64,000 bases of DNA from Echeneis naucrates (Eukaryota; Chordata; Actinopteri; Carangiformes; Echeneidae), in NCBI RefSeq assembly GCF_900963305.1, contig NC_042515.1, positions 10,599,623 to 10,663,622 of the forward strand, written 5' to 3'. The position numbers were made by a program, and so were the translations under genes. Positions 20,807 to 41,700 of the stretch are shown here, piece by piece. Each line of letters begins with the position of its first letter. Position 1 is the stretch's first letter. The notes beneath the pieces are model-generated. The model did no database searches. It saw only the letters and a list, made by a program, of their open reading frames with translations, and was not told the DNA's origin.

Positions 20807-23800
20807 TGACTTCTCTTTTCTGAAGGATGCAGAATCGTGGCCTTAAAAAACAAAACAAAAACAAAAACAAGTCAGTGTCAAAGGTGCTGCGTTTGTGCTG
20901 CGAACCACAAAACAATGGTGCACTGAGCTTCCATTTGTAAAACTTTATCAGTGCAGCCTCGGACTGGGCCTCTCACAGACACTAATGGACTAAACGATCA
21001 AAATGACATCAACTTCATCTTGAAGTAACAGCAGATTAAATGTTTACACTAAGATCTGATGATTCCCAGATGACAGAGTTAGAGCTTGAGAGGTTTTCTT
21101 GACTGACCTGCCAGTGATGTCATGCCTTGTCTCCTCATAATGCAGCTCTTCCACGTTCGCGTCCACCCACCGCTGAATGAGTGGGGGATGTCTGGGGTCC
21201 ACCTCCAGACAAACACGACTGTTTGGGAAAATAACACAAAACAGATTAAATATACAGCAAGAGAGGTTTATAAAAAGTGGGGGGGCAGTGGTGCGTGTAT
21301 CAAATTGTATTCATCGGAAGCCTTTTAAAAATCTTAACTCATTAAAGTGGCAACACGATACATGTGTTTTTCAGAACATGCTGTTCTTGTGACAAGTCAC
21401 TGCCGCTGTCAGGAATTAAACCCAGGTGGAGCGATGTGTGTGTGTGGATGTCGGGCAGAGGGGTTCTGTACCCATATTTTGACAAAATCCTTGGTGCCAG
21501 AGTTAAAATCTGGTTGATAACTTTGAGGCCATCTTCCCCTCCATCTAATGCAGAGTGATCTTCAAACCTGTGAGGGGAGCAGAGAGTGCACAGTTATTAA
21601 TTAACTGATTAATTAATTAATTAATTAATATTAATTCTACACAGGTTTGACTTTGGTTACACTGAAATAAACACAAAATGTATTGAGTGCTATTTCATTT
21701 CCCATGAATTATTTTAATTATTACAATTATTTGTTACAATTATTTTTAGCATTAATAAGCAGTAAACACATTCAACGAAATTGTTAATAGTGCAATTCTC
21801 TTTTTAGGAAGACGTAATGCACACCAGGTCAAAACAGAGGTGTAGGGGGATTTTCCTTAATGACTTCTCCCGCAAAGCATCTATAGCTGGCATAGGAGCA
21901 GTTAATGAAGGCTTGCTGACGTATTGTAATCCCATATGAGCTGCTTACGTCCCTAACCTATCTGTACATTTTTGTATAACCCTATTATAAATTCTTTATG
22001 TCCTATTGTAAAAATTTCTTAATGTGTGCAGTGATATAGCAACAATTTCAACTGTATGATAGCAACTGTGTTACATAAAATGTGTTATCATTTGTTGATA
22101 AATGATTATATGCCAGTTACGAATATTTATCTGGCGTTATGGCTGTTAAAATTGGCATAATCGTTTATTCAGTTGCACAAAAATGAACCAGCAAAATAAT
22201 CAATTTATCATTGTAGTCAATTTCTAGCACAAATAAGAAAACAATTGTGAGGATTTTATCGTTATTCTTGCTGCTATTCGGTTGTTGTCCTGTCAAATAA
22301 GGCATCTGAAGATGCCATTTTCCATTCTGGGAAATTATATTGGGTATTAACTGCTGCATACCAGTATTTTATAGACAAAATAAAAATGTTAACTAACTGT
22401 GGGGATGTTTGATAAAATCCAACCTAAATGTGTGACTGTGTGCATTAACACCACCTTAATATTTCTGGCTCCAGTGATGCCATATCCTCAGAGAACAGGT
22501 ATGGAGGATTGCTGACCAAAACAGAAACAGGGCTACAGAGGCTCAGAACACTGTCTGCATCTGACAAAACACAAATCAAATCCGTCTATACGCTGTGTCT
22601 TTCAAATGCGATTTCAGTAAATGTTATGCACTGCTCTCACTTACCTTTCAATATATCTACATTATATACCTGCAGTCTGTCCTGAAGCCCCAACCTGCAG
22701 AGAAAAGCCCGAATTAGACTTCATGCATTATACCTCCGTGAAAGGGAAAAAAAGACTTTAAAGCCTTTAATTACGAGGAAATCAATTAAAATATTTATGG
22801 TTAGTTTTTTCATGTGCTTAAATACAATCACCTTAGCGCATTCTCCCTTGTTAAATCCACCGCATCCTGGCTTTGATCTAAGGCGATGGCTCTCAGCTGG
22901 TGAAAAGGAAACAAAAAAATTCCTTTTTATCTTTCGATACAGCAACCTTGGAGGAAAACTAATCTAACCGTGTGTATTCCCATGTTTGCCTGCATGTAAA
23001 AGTTAGGATATTTATAAGATTGTACATTAACAGCAGAGAAAGAAGGGAAAAGTAGCAGACACTTCAGACAGTATGTTTGGATCACTGAGCTGACTGTGTT
23101 ACTGTGAAAACAATTGTATATTCTACTACAAAGCCATTTTATTTATCAACATCTGTCGACTTTGTATGTCTGTGACTAATGGTATTTATCATTACAAAAT
23201 TACCTTCTGATTTTAGAGCTATTTGTTCATTTGAGTAGTTAAAATTACTTTAAATGACAAAAAAACCCTATGATGTCTGAAAATGACTGAATTCATCTGA
23301 TCAGCAGCCAAAAAAGTCAGTGTATTCACTTCATAATCATAAACACTTCCTACGATTAGCGAAGCCCTCACCTGAGGCAGACTCTTCAGCAGACTGAGAG
23401 AAATGGCACCAGAACCGCATCCCACCTCCAAAGACGTACACTGAATCTCTGCACCCGCTCCACTCCCAGACTTACTCGCCAGGTCAGTCAACACAAGTTC
23501 GACCAGCTCCTGCACAGAAAACACAGAGAGGGCATGGCTCAGGTTATGTGCATGTAAACACTGGGATTTCATTGTGCATCAAGCCCAAGCGTGGCCCGTT
23601 TCCTTCTAACTGACCTCTGTTTCAGGTCTTGGTATGAACACAGGAGGTCTCATCTTCAGGGTCAGGTCTCTGAAGTCCCACTCCTCAATCACATATTGCA
23701 CTGGCATCCTGCAGCAAACGAATACATTTATGAGAATGTAGTTTAGTAGTTCTTTCACACATTCATGTTTGATATGCAGAGAAAGAATGTTTCTGTATAG

Positions 23801-25081
23801 TCGTCGATCTAGAAGCTGTATACCTGGAGAGACGTCTAGTGCACAGCTTCCATATCTGCTCTGTTTTCTCTGGACTCAGAAACTCTGTCAACTTTCTCTG
23901 CTCAAGACTTTCTATCTGGACAAAGACAAGGTGCACAGGAGCATTACGAGAGGCGGTAACAGGCATTCAGACGTTACATCACGGAATGTAGAATAACCCC
24001 AGAAATGTTCAACTCACGGTTTTAGCCCCGAGCAAATGAGCAACGATGTAGTGACTGGAGTGGTCAGGCTCCATCACACCTCTCTCCTCGAAGTGCCTCC
24101 TCCAGAGCTCCATGGCCTGAAGTCCTGTGATCCTGCCTGCAGGTAAGGCTGGAGGGCTGCATGCACAAACCTCACGTGAACCCAGGAGTCCCTAAAAATT
24201 TGATTAAAGTGTTTAATAAGTTCAAATCAGAAAACCCTCTTTGCGTTCCACCAGCAGTTACACAGGCCCTTGTGCAAATTCCTCGAGCAGCTCGTCCTTC
24301 GACGATGAAGTGAGGCTGAGGAGCGAAAACTCAAATCCAGCTGAAACTTCTGGCACAAGCAAGCGATAAACATCTCATCACCTCCTCTGAGGACTGGGCG
24401 ATCCAGTCATGTGTCCACACAGTTACATGAGATTACTGGATGTAAACAATGTAATGCTTTTCAGAAGCTCTTCTGCCATTCATCATGTAATAGCTGATGT
24501 TCTGCCATTTACAGCAAAACAAAGATAATATTTTATGCCCTTTAACTGAGCTCCTAGATTCGTATTTTTGTTTCTTTTTACTGGAAACTGAATGAACCTC
24601 AGTTATTATTTATTGTTATGGCTTTCCCTAATTGAAATGTATGAGCAAACCATTTCTAAAATATGGTGTACAAAATAATCGACGATGAACTAAAGTGTAA
24701 GTTCAGCAAAATGAAACGTCCAAACAAAGTTTAATTTTAGCGTCACCTGGCTGCAGTTTGGCTAAGTAAACATTGATTCATTCAGAGTGGGCATTAATGT
24801 GAATATTTGATTTAATGTGTGTGTGAAAATGTAACACCAAGAAAATCCAATACACGAAACAACAAAGAATCGAGGAGGGCAAAGTTGAGTGGTGACATTT
24901 ATTTTTCGCTAATCATTAATCCATTAGTTCTTCCGTTTCATGCTCGGTTTGCAAGCCAGAAGCATACAACATGTCCACGTCCTCCTGAAAACAGAAAAAT
25001 CAATGTGACCACAGTTACCTTCGGTCCAACACTGCTGCTCCCGAAGCGTCTGCAGCCTGCACGCGCTGATCTCACCCACAT
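20778..25081 (-). CDS. hemk1: Mitochondrial release factor glutamine methyltransferase
   Basis: HEMK1 N5-methylates the glutamine of the GGQ motif in mitochondrial class I release factors, using S-adenosylmethionine. Eleven minus-strand exons: 25081-25019, 24191-24018, 23915-23824, 23708-23615, 23509-23372, 22896-22832, 22694-22645, 22560-22455, 21567-21472, 21218-21108 and 20841-20778. They total 1053 nt and give 350 aa (human 338). The N-terminus [17 protein letters not shown] is a typical mitochondrial presequence. FIPRPETE is at 134-141, the SAM-binding EVGCGSG at 169-175 and the catalytic NPPY at 243-246, followed by ALDGGEDG and LEVDPRHP. All junctions keep phase. It converges with cish, its human neighbour. 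Confidence 0.95.
21608..21635. repeat. (TTAA)n microsatellite
   Basis: About six TTAA units lie in hemk1 intron 8. Confidence 0.9.
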
Positions 25082-25208
25082 GGTCCGTCCTCATTGTCCT
25101 ACAGCATCATTGTCATTGTCCTGCAGACGCTCATCGTTCCACAAGACATTTTAACACCATTTTCTGTAACCGGGAAGTCAGCCTGGTTTAAAACGTTAAT
25201 AGTATTTC

Positions 25209-25860
25209 CTACAAATGGCGCGGCACAGCCGGACGAAAAGCTTGAACAAGCGGCGCAGACTGCGCACTGGTGATGTGTCGTTCGTGACTCGTTCATTTTG
25301 AACTAATCTTTTGTATGACTCGGGAGTCACGAGAACATCTCGGTGGGTGATTCGTTCTTTCTTCCCTAGTCTGCACATGCGCGCTTAGTCTATCGTGTCT
25401 TGTTGGGGGGGGGGGGGGGGGTGGCATCATTACATGTATTATTCACACAACAGACAAACAATAAGACAAACAGAGACATGCTGCCACACCTGCAATGCGC
25501 TTTACTTCCCAACATGACAGACACAAAGCTCGTTTTTGTAGAGATTAGATGATGGAAGGTTTACGAACACAAAACAGATCCATCAGCAGGTGACGCTGCA
25601 TTCCAAACAACTTGGGAAAAAAATTGCTCTGAGTTGTCAAACAAATCATGTTGCGCTTCCGTTTTTTTTTTTTTTTTTCTTTTTTTTTTTCTTTTTCAGT
25701 CATTACTGAAATGACAGCTGCAGCGCTACACTGGTCCCAATGGACAAAATCAACGAATGGCTTGAAAAAAGGCTCGTCCATTTTACTAAACGAGATTAAA
25801 AGACCAGAGTCAGTAAAAAGATCCGAACTTCCCATCACTACTGCGCAGTACTGAGTATAA
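25209..25860 (-). mobile_element. Remnant of a non-autonomous interspersed element
   Basis: Both ends carry words typical of an abundant teleost repeat: GATGTGTCGTTCGTGACTCG near 25271 on the plus strand, and GTGATGGGAAGTTCGGATC near 25840 read on the minus strand. The segment between them has a G17 run (25405-25421) and T-rich tracts. No transposase reading frame is visible. Family assignment would need a repeat library. It sits just upstream of the hemk1 start. Confidence 0.4.
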
Positions 25861-25960
25861 TAAACAGTGTTGCCTTTAAGTACCGCCGAAGTTTTAAACA
25901 AACGTTGCAGTACAATCATAAGAACCACGTACTGCAGGTCTTGGTCCTGGCATTTGTGGC

Positions 25961-25961
<1 letters not shown>

Positions 25962-26054
<93 letters not shown>
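25962..26054. repeat. (AC)n microsatellite, about 46 units
   Basis: A pure AC run of 93 bp lies between hemk1 and nprl2. It is likely polymorphic. Confidence 0.98.
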
Positions 26055-26057
<3 letters not shown>

Positions 26058-26480
26058 TTACTTCTTATGTCAGCATAAAATCAAGAAAAAAAAAAAATCC
26101 CTATTTGTGAGGATGCCGTGGTTCCATTTACTTATTTATGATATTATATTATTATATTTATTTATTTATGATTGAGTAGGCTCACTAATTTAATGCGCAG
26201 CATTTTTTAGCAGGCAAGTAAAAGGTCCAAGTTCAAGAGAGTTTATTTACTGCGGCTGATGTTGTAACATAGATATTATACACATTTTGTTGACATTTTT
26301 GTTATTTAAAAAAAGCATATTTACGCGCCATAACCTCATGCCCTACGTAGCGTTGACGACGTCAGTCATTAAAAACGGTAATTTCCGAGGATCCAGGAAA
26401 GGCATCAGTTGGTTGTTGACATGGTGTGCAAGTGTAGCCGGAGTTTGACAGAAGCTCACTGGCTCGTTTTGACGTGCTGC
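26055..26480. other. AT-rich spacer before the minisatellite
   Basis: TTTAT-type simple sequence is followed by mixed sequence. No gene was seen. Confidence 0.5.
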
Positions 26481-27003
26481 GCCTGAAGGTAGCAGTTAGC
26501 CGGGGCTGCTAAATAACATCTGAGCCTGAAGCTAGCAGTTAGCCGGGGCTGCTAAATAACAGCCGAGCCTGAAGCTAGCAGTTAGCCGGGGCTGCTAAAT
26601 AACATCTGAGCCTGAAGCTAGCAGTTAGCCGGGGCTGCTAAATAACAGCCGAGCCTGAAGCTAGCAGTTAGCCGGGGCTGCTAAATAACAGCCGAGCCTG
26701 AAGCTAGCAGTTAGCCGGGTCTGCTAAATAACAGCCGAGCCTGAAGCTAGCAGTTAGCCGGGTCTGCTAAATAACAGCCGAGCCTGAAGGTAGCAGTTAG
26801 CCGGGGCTGCTAAATAACAGCCGAGCCTGAAGCTAGCAGTTAGCCGGGTCTGCTAAATAACAGCCGAGCCTGAAGGTAGCAGTTAGCCGGGGCTGCTAAA
26901 TAACAGCCGAGCCTGAAGCTAGCAGTTAGCCGGGGCTGCTAAATAACATCTGAGCCTGAAGCTAGCAGTTAGCCGGGGCTGCTAAATAACAGCCGAGCCT
27001 GAA
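26481..27003 (+). repeat. 43-bp minisatellite, 12 full copies plus 7 nt
   Basis: Units begin GCCTGAAG and contain TAGCAGTTAGCCGG and CTGCTAAATAAC. Unit starts are at 26481, 26524, 26567, 26610, 26653, 26696, 26739, 26782, 26825, 26868, 26911 and 26954. Units differ at only three places: AAGGT/AAGCT, CGGGG/CGGGT and ATCTGA/AGCCGA. The variants recur in pairs, which suggests spread by two-unit blocks. The unit is not a multiple of three and contains stops, so it is not coding. It ends 95 bp before the nprl2 ATG, in the promoter or 5' UTR. Confidence 0.97.
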
Positions 27004-27098
27004 CAGGAAGGGCAGACAGACACCTCCATCTCGAACTCCCTGGCTCAGCGTTTTGGTTTATCCTGCTGTGAAGTTTCCTTGAAACGCCTATAATCGGT

Positions 27099-31293
<4,195 letters not shown>

Positions 31294-32382
31294 TGTGATA
31301 TGGACTGAATTGAAAGCCAAAAAAAAAAAAAAAAAACTGCTCTATGCTGAGGAAGCTGCTGGAAGATACAATGATGCCTCAACCAAAGATGCCTTCAGTT
31401 AGAGGAAGAGTTATCTTGGACTAACCATGCAAAGTGAAAGTAATGTAGTATTTTGTAATTTTTTTTATGGTAGTGTTTTTATCTATAATCTGAATTTGCC
31501 AACTACTGGGATCATTAAGTGATCAAGTGAAGAAGGGGATATTAATACTGTAGAAAATAAATAATGTCATCAATAAAATAAATGATAACAGTGCGACAGA
31601 CTGACTGTATGTTTGACTCACAGAGCCCTGATTCCAATATTGTGGAGTCTTTCAGCGATTACTTGCATTAGTTAGTTTTTCCTGTTGCTGTGTGCACTGT
31701 AGTGAGTTATAGATGGACTTGTAATTCATGCCCTTGTTTTCAAAAGCAGTTTTAGCTCACAATTAGTGCTTAAAATTTTGCACAGTACTATACGTTACTG
31801 AAATAAAAGGAACACTCCTGATGTCAAATGACAGACAATCAGTCAAAGTTTCTGTGAAAGGTTGGTGCCACGTACCCTTTGGCAAGTGCTGACCTGTAGG
31901 TAATGCCATATGTAAGAGGCGAGATTACAACAAACAATGACAATACAATAACATGATACTCACAGCATTCAGAGGTAAAACAGGAGCCTCAAAGTGACGC
32001 ATTGAAATAAGCAGATACAATTTTCCCGATTTGGAATGATTATTGATGTGCTTTAATGAATGAATGAATGATGATTATTTCTGAATGAAACGACACCTCC
32101 TCAACCAGCTGCAACATAATCAACAACAACAACAACAATAATTATAATAATAATAGAAGTATCATGTCTTTGATCCCTTTAGGAATATTTTCCTCATAAT
32201 AAAATGCTCAGTTTTTGTCCGACCTGCACCGCCCCCCTCCGGCAGAAATCGGCCGCTGCGCTCAGTGTGCGCTTGTTTTGGGGAAACCATGGCAACCACA
32301 GGGTGGACTTCAGGGAGCCATCTGACGGTCCTGAACCATCTGACCTTTCTCCCGACTGGACCAAAGCTTTCCCTGCAGCCAA
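31294..32382. other. nprl2 3' UTR and zmynd10 upstream region
   Basis: It holds an A-run (31319-31337), two poly(A) signals, and AATG and AAC/AAT microsatellites at about 32049-32155. The CpG-richer segment 32200-32380 is the probable zmynd10 promoter and 5' UTR. No trace of the human neighbours CYB561D2 or TMEM115 was found. Confidence 0.6.
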
Positions 32383-36193
<3,811 letters not shown>

Positions 36194-36660
36194 AAGAAAA
36201 ACTGCACACAAGATGTGAGGGGAGCAGATCTGCATGTGGACAATGCAGATGTTCTGGCATTTAGTTTTAAGTTCTGTTTGTACTAATGGGCGGCTTCCCA
36301 TTCACTTCATTATACCAGACTCAAATAAAACTACATTAATGGCTCCCTTTACTTTGTCTTCGTGTTCATTTCTAGTAAGAAACCTGGCACTTGGCTAATG
36401 CCAAGCTTCTGCTCTGCATCTGTTTGGATCCTTCACTCACTCTGCAGTCAGGTGAAGTTGGTGCTGTCTCTTCTCGGTTCATATTCCTGCCTGTAATGTC
36501 CACAGTCCGGATCCATCCCTCTTGCAGACGGAGGTCTGGAGGGTGGAGGCCTTTGCAGCGCCTCCTCTCAGCCGTGCTCCCCGGGCTCAGAAGCACCCCC
36601 TATGTGAAAGCATTCCGGATGTCGGTGCAGCTCAGTCTCACCTCACTCTCTTTTTCATAG
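36194..36660. other. zmynd10 3' UTR and spacer
   Basis: The 3' UTR ends near the AATAAA at 36324-36329. The rest is spacer leading into the CpG-rich rassf1 promoter. No gene was recognised. Confidence 0.55.
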
Positions 36661-36950
36661 CAGGCCGTTTCCTCCTCCACCACAGGAGCCTGACACGGAT
36701 CGGAAGATGGCTTGTGCTCCGGAGCCGCAGCGGGTCTGATGCTGCCGGCTGTGTGTCCGTCCAGGCTGGGCCTCTGCTCGGACCGGAGCCGGAGCCGGGA
36801 GCTGCTGACGGGTTGTTTCCAGAGATGAGTCCCGGACCGCTCAGCTCATCTCCGTTATTCGGAAACTGTCAGAAATGTCTGCGGAAACTTTCTCTGGAGG
36901 AGGTTTTGAAACAAAGCGATCGACTCCGGGCTGTTTTCTCCACCGCCTTG
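36661..36950 (+). other. Upstream first exon of rassf1, with an open frame
   Basis: This GC- and CpG-rich segment ends in a strong donor (TTG|GTAAGT). The next good acceptor (TCTCACAG before 37794) leads into the exon with the RASSF1A start, so it is most simply a 5' UTR exon. An ATG at 36825 opens 42 codons (MSPGPLSSSPLFGNCQKCLR...). If spliced to 37794 this frame stops at once with TGA at the junction. It ends in phase 0, however, like the RASSF1C first exon, so it could also splice in frame to the exon at 44933. Confidence 0.55.
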
Positions 36951-37827
36951 GTAAGTTTGACAAAACATATTCAACCTTAAAAAAAAAACAAACAAACAAA
37001 CAAAACTTTCATCCAAATTGATGTGTAGGACTAAGTATTTGAGAAATCATTCTCGTAAATCTGCCGTAAAAAGCTTAAAGTACTTCACTCTTATCTCACA
37101 TTAGTGTCAGATTAGGCCTACATTTCTCCTATTTCTGATGTTTTTGAACTAAACACATGAGCAATTATATGGTAATGGTTTCCAGAGAGCAGGATTCGCT
37201 GTGTGGGACAAATTATATGTCACATGGTTACAACCATTTGTTAAAAAAAACAAAAAACAAAACACATGGATGAAATGTGTCATGTCTGGTTCAGGAAAAC
37301 AAGCATTATATAACACCTAAATAACATTTATATAGAGTCATTATCATACAAATATAGTTACTGCTGCTGTATATTTACACTTAAATAGATGCCATGTAGC
37401 TTTTACCAAGTAACACTTAGTATCCAAAATAAAAGGAATAGGTTATATGACGGATACTAACCGGTCTAAGATGTTCAATATTAGTCTTAAAAGTGGTCTG
37501 TACTCTGTCAGGGCCGCTCTGATTTAAAGGAATGTTTTGTCTCCAGGTACAGTGCCAGCATTTGGATATTGTTGTAATGAATTAAAATACAATTTCTTCC
37601 AAATCACTGAATCAGTATCAACACTTTCACATGGTACCTTATTACATGGTGCAGATCTCCATGGCCAAATCAGAAAACAAAAAAATCAAAAAAAAAAAAA
37701 AAAAAAGCATCCAACTTTATGATTTCAACATCACAATATCTTCAAGTGTTCATGGCGTGTTGTTCTCTATTTTGATCTTTTCCTGTCTCACAGTGATAAT
37801 GGGCCAAACCACACACTGAGTGACACA

Positions 37828-38705
37828 ATGTCTTTTGGGGAGTTCATTGAGCTACGTGACCTGCGCACGAGAGGAGAACACTTGGAGCTGACAGCCACAC
37901 ATTCGCCCTGCTCACCTCCTCGCCTGGAGAGAACCAACGCCCTGAGGATCAGCCCAGGAAAGGTGCCAGACCTACTGAGTCGGGCGGGCATCATCAGAGT
38001 CCTGAGCAGCAGCCACGACCCCCCGTTCAAAGAGGAGAAGGGAGAGGGACACAATTTCCAACCCTGCAGCCACGCTCAGCCTACGTGGTGTGACCTATGT
38101 GGAGACTTCATCTGGGGCCTTTACAAGCAGAGCCTGCGGTGTGTCAGTGAGTTGGCTTATGTGGGCTGTTTGTGCATCTGAGCGTGTGAATGTATGGTTG
38201 CTTGTGTGCAACTGCATGATCAGAAATGACAGAGAGCGGAAATTCAGTTTAAGAGACAAAGCCACCAATGTGGGCAAAAGGGCTGAATGTTGGAAATCAT
38301 AATAAGAATGCATGAATTGTCAAACTATAAATATCCCTTATTTTATTTTACCAGAAATAAATAGGCTGTTTGTCTGAGACAGCTGTGATGTACCTTTACA
38401 GTTTAATGGTTTAATGTTAGGACTGTAACCATCGCAAACGCATGCAACATCAAGACAAAAGGTCATCTTGGCTGCTTTTTCTGCGCAGGACTCATGCTGG
38501 AGCCCAAGTGTGCCTTATGCTTCCTTTTCATCATCTGAAAACCACTGAATTGACACTCTGGTTTGTTTAGGACAGGGAGTGATCAGGAAAAGGCTTGTTC
38601 ACACTGATGTGAACATGAAACCACAAACACAACCTTTTCACTGTTGACATCAAATGCGATCATGATCAAAGACTACAAGTATTCATTATTTATACCCATT
38701 GTATG

Positions 38706-38742
<37 letters not shown>

Positions 38743-41700
38743 GTTTATTTATGTATTTTGAGAAACAGAAAGACACAGAGTAAAATACAGTAACTGCTGT
38801 GGCTTTTAATGAGCAGTGTACAACATTACCCATTTACAATTGCACCCTAATATACCTTTACAGTAGAGATATTTGCAAATTGTATACATCTGTTCGGCAG
38901 CGTGTCTCTAAATTTAGGGGCTTTCTGCATTCACAGATTGTAGATTCACTTGCCATTACCGCTGCCGCGCCCTGATCCAGTTGAACTGCAGCTGGGACCG
39001 AGGCTCTGTGTCTGACCAGGCATGTATCGTGGAGCACACCATAGAAACAGACACTAATGTGGTAAGGACCCCTGTTATTATGATTGTCTATGCATTCATC
39101 ACTAGTTAACTTTTTTACTTTTGCCACAATCAAAAGTGTTACTGGTCGCTATTAACTTGCATTTCATAGTTTCTCAAATACCAAAAAATTATCAATGTAT
39201 TGTGCTATGTAAGTTTTTTTTTTTTATTTTATATCCGGCCAACAATTGAATCAAAAGCAACTGGACTTAGATTTGTCCAAGAAGACGTTTCGCCTCCTAT
39301 CGCCACTTTTATTTTGATTTGAAAAATGAGCGAGAAAGCTGGTAGCTTCTCACTTTGCATCTCACGGTCAGCTACATTGACTGCTGCCTGATTGGGTTAC
39401 CAGGTTATTTATTTTATGAAATGCTTTCAGGAACATATCAGTTGCTTTATTGGTCAAAAACAGGAAACACTTGACATGGCAATAGCTTTACGATTTTCAC
39501 ACAGTTCCTGTAGCGACAGAGGCTCAACACAGGTATGCCTGAACTTTTCAAAATGATTTATATTGTATCTTTTGCTGTCCTGTAGGGTAGCACTACACAG
39601 GGGTCAGGACAGATGGCAACATCAAATTTGTAAAAGGAAATAAATGGATTTAGGAAAGGGAAGTTTGTGGTGAGGAAATGTGACAGTTTATGAACGTGTT
39701 TTGCAATAACAGGCTTAGTACATTTAGTTGCTACAGCAAAGCGTCTGTTCTCAGTCCTTATGCTTTTTGTTACAGCCACATACACGTTTTGCTTTATAAA
39801 AAAAATCATCATAATATTCTTCAGTTGATATTTTTAAAATCTATTTGTAGAAGAGGAGTCTTGACTATCCGTCTCTGCACTGAAATGATGCCATTTTGAA
39901 GCGAGGGAAGTGAAGGCTGCCAGATGATGTTTAAGGCAGTGCGGTTTGGTTTCTTGATCTGTCAAGCACCTATTGCTAATCCAAAGATTGCAGGAATTTC
40001 AAAAATTCAGCAAACCTTTCACCTTAGAGTATGAAGACATTATCAGTGCTTGAGCCAGTGTGCACATATGGCCTTTTACACAGCAAAAATTAATGCTTGA
40101 CATGGCAGCATAAGCACTGGTTAAACGAGTTACATTGACAATAGCTGTGTTCCTTTAAAGTGATCTAGTGAATCATAGCCCTCGAGGTGGCTCACCTCAG
40201 TAAAGCGTAGCTATAACTCATGGCATTAAAGACACCTGAATTTCTCCTGCTACAACATGCTGAAATATTTGCGATGTAAATAACCTGTTAAAAAGAAAAT
40301 ATCAAAACATGGCGTGGAAGGTAAGACGTGATCATTGATAGCTGATGTTCGATTGCCTGTTTTTGTCATTTTGATGTCTTTAAGCTCTACATCATTTAAA
40401 AGTGTCACTGTTGTTACAACTGTGTTAAAGTGTTCTCAGTGAACATAGCAGACTATGCATGCGAACTGATTGCTTTACACTAGGAGGCTCCAAAGTATTT
40501 CCCCCAGTTGTATGTCTGGCAATACCTCCGCTTCAGTGTATTATAATGTTGCCAGTACTATAATTCCTAAAGATCAGGCCTAAACCTTTATATGTGAGAA
40601 CATTTTTGGAATCTGGAGGTAATTCTCTCTCAGTGTGTTGGCAATACTGTAGAGTTTAAATTTGCTGATTAGATTGAAAATCTCGTCCCATAATTTTATT
40701 TCAGTTACATTGTTAATGCCGTGATTTGGCTGGTTTGAAGCCTTGAGTTCCCTTGGCATAATCTTAACTTAATCTTAACACTTTGACAGTGGAATGACTG
40801 CACCTTCATCTGATTGAACCCAGGCAACTCTTGGATGTGATATAGTTGACATTTCATGTACGTGATATTACATGATGTAGTTCATGGCCACCATAGTTTC
40901 ACAACAGATTCACTGCAGGAAAGTTTTGGGGGAGCTGTTTCCCTCATTGTATAATACATAAAAAAAACAGAACAGACGTGATGGAGGCACAGAGAAACTA
41001 CAGAAATAGTTAAATAGTTCTTTTAATCAAAATGGCTCCCCCGATCTAAAAAAACAAAAAAAAAAAACAAGGGGAAGTACAACTTCTCATGGCCTCTTTG
41101 ACAAACACAACTGCTGGATTTCCCAATTTTACTTCAGCTTTCAGTGAAACACATATATATGTAGCAAAACCTTCCTATCAAATTAACTCAAAGTTAGGTT
41201 ACCTCAGCCTGCTGCTTTTATTTCATTTTCTTTTGTATCTGCCCCTTGTGAGTGCTCCGGTTTGTGGCGGTCTAATAATTGAATCTTTCATCTGTTGATT
41301 GAATGATCGGCTAATCGTTCACTAAAACTATGTAATGGATTTAGCTCCACAAATGTGAGAACCTGTCGGGTTTTCCTTGAAATGACCTTATGGCAGTTAT
41401 TACAGTTACAAAAGTAAACGTGTAGGTGTTACTCTGGGCTGTGCTTAATTGTAATATTAATTTCTTACCATTTCTAAATGTTGCGAGTGTTCAAAACTCT
41501 TTTCACATCAACCAGCTTCAACAGGAAATGCTGCACATACATTAATAATAATTTGATTTAGTCTAAATTAGTTTCACGGTCACAGGGGACATCTTCCCCC
41601 CTTTAATACTTTTGAGTCCTCATCCTGATTGTAGGGTACGAACATTAACTTAGATGACATTTTACATGTGAGAGTATTTATTTTTCCTTTTTTTACATGT

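Noticed and set aside
25545-26051. 168-codon frame starting with repeated Cys-Val
   Set aside because: It is the AC microsatellite and an interspersed repeat read on the minus strand, not a gene.
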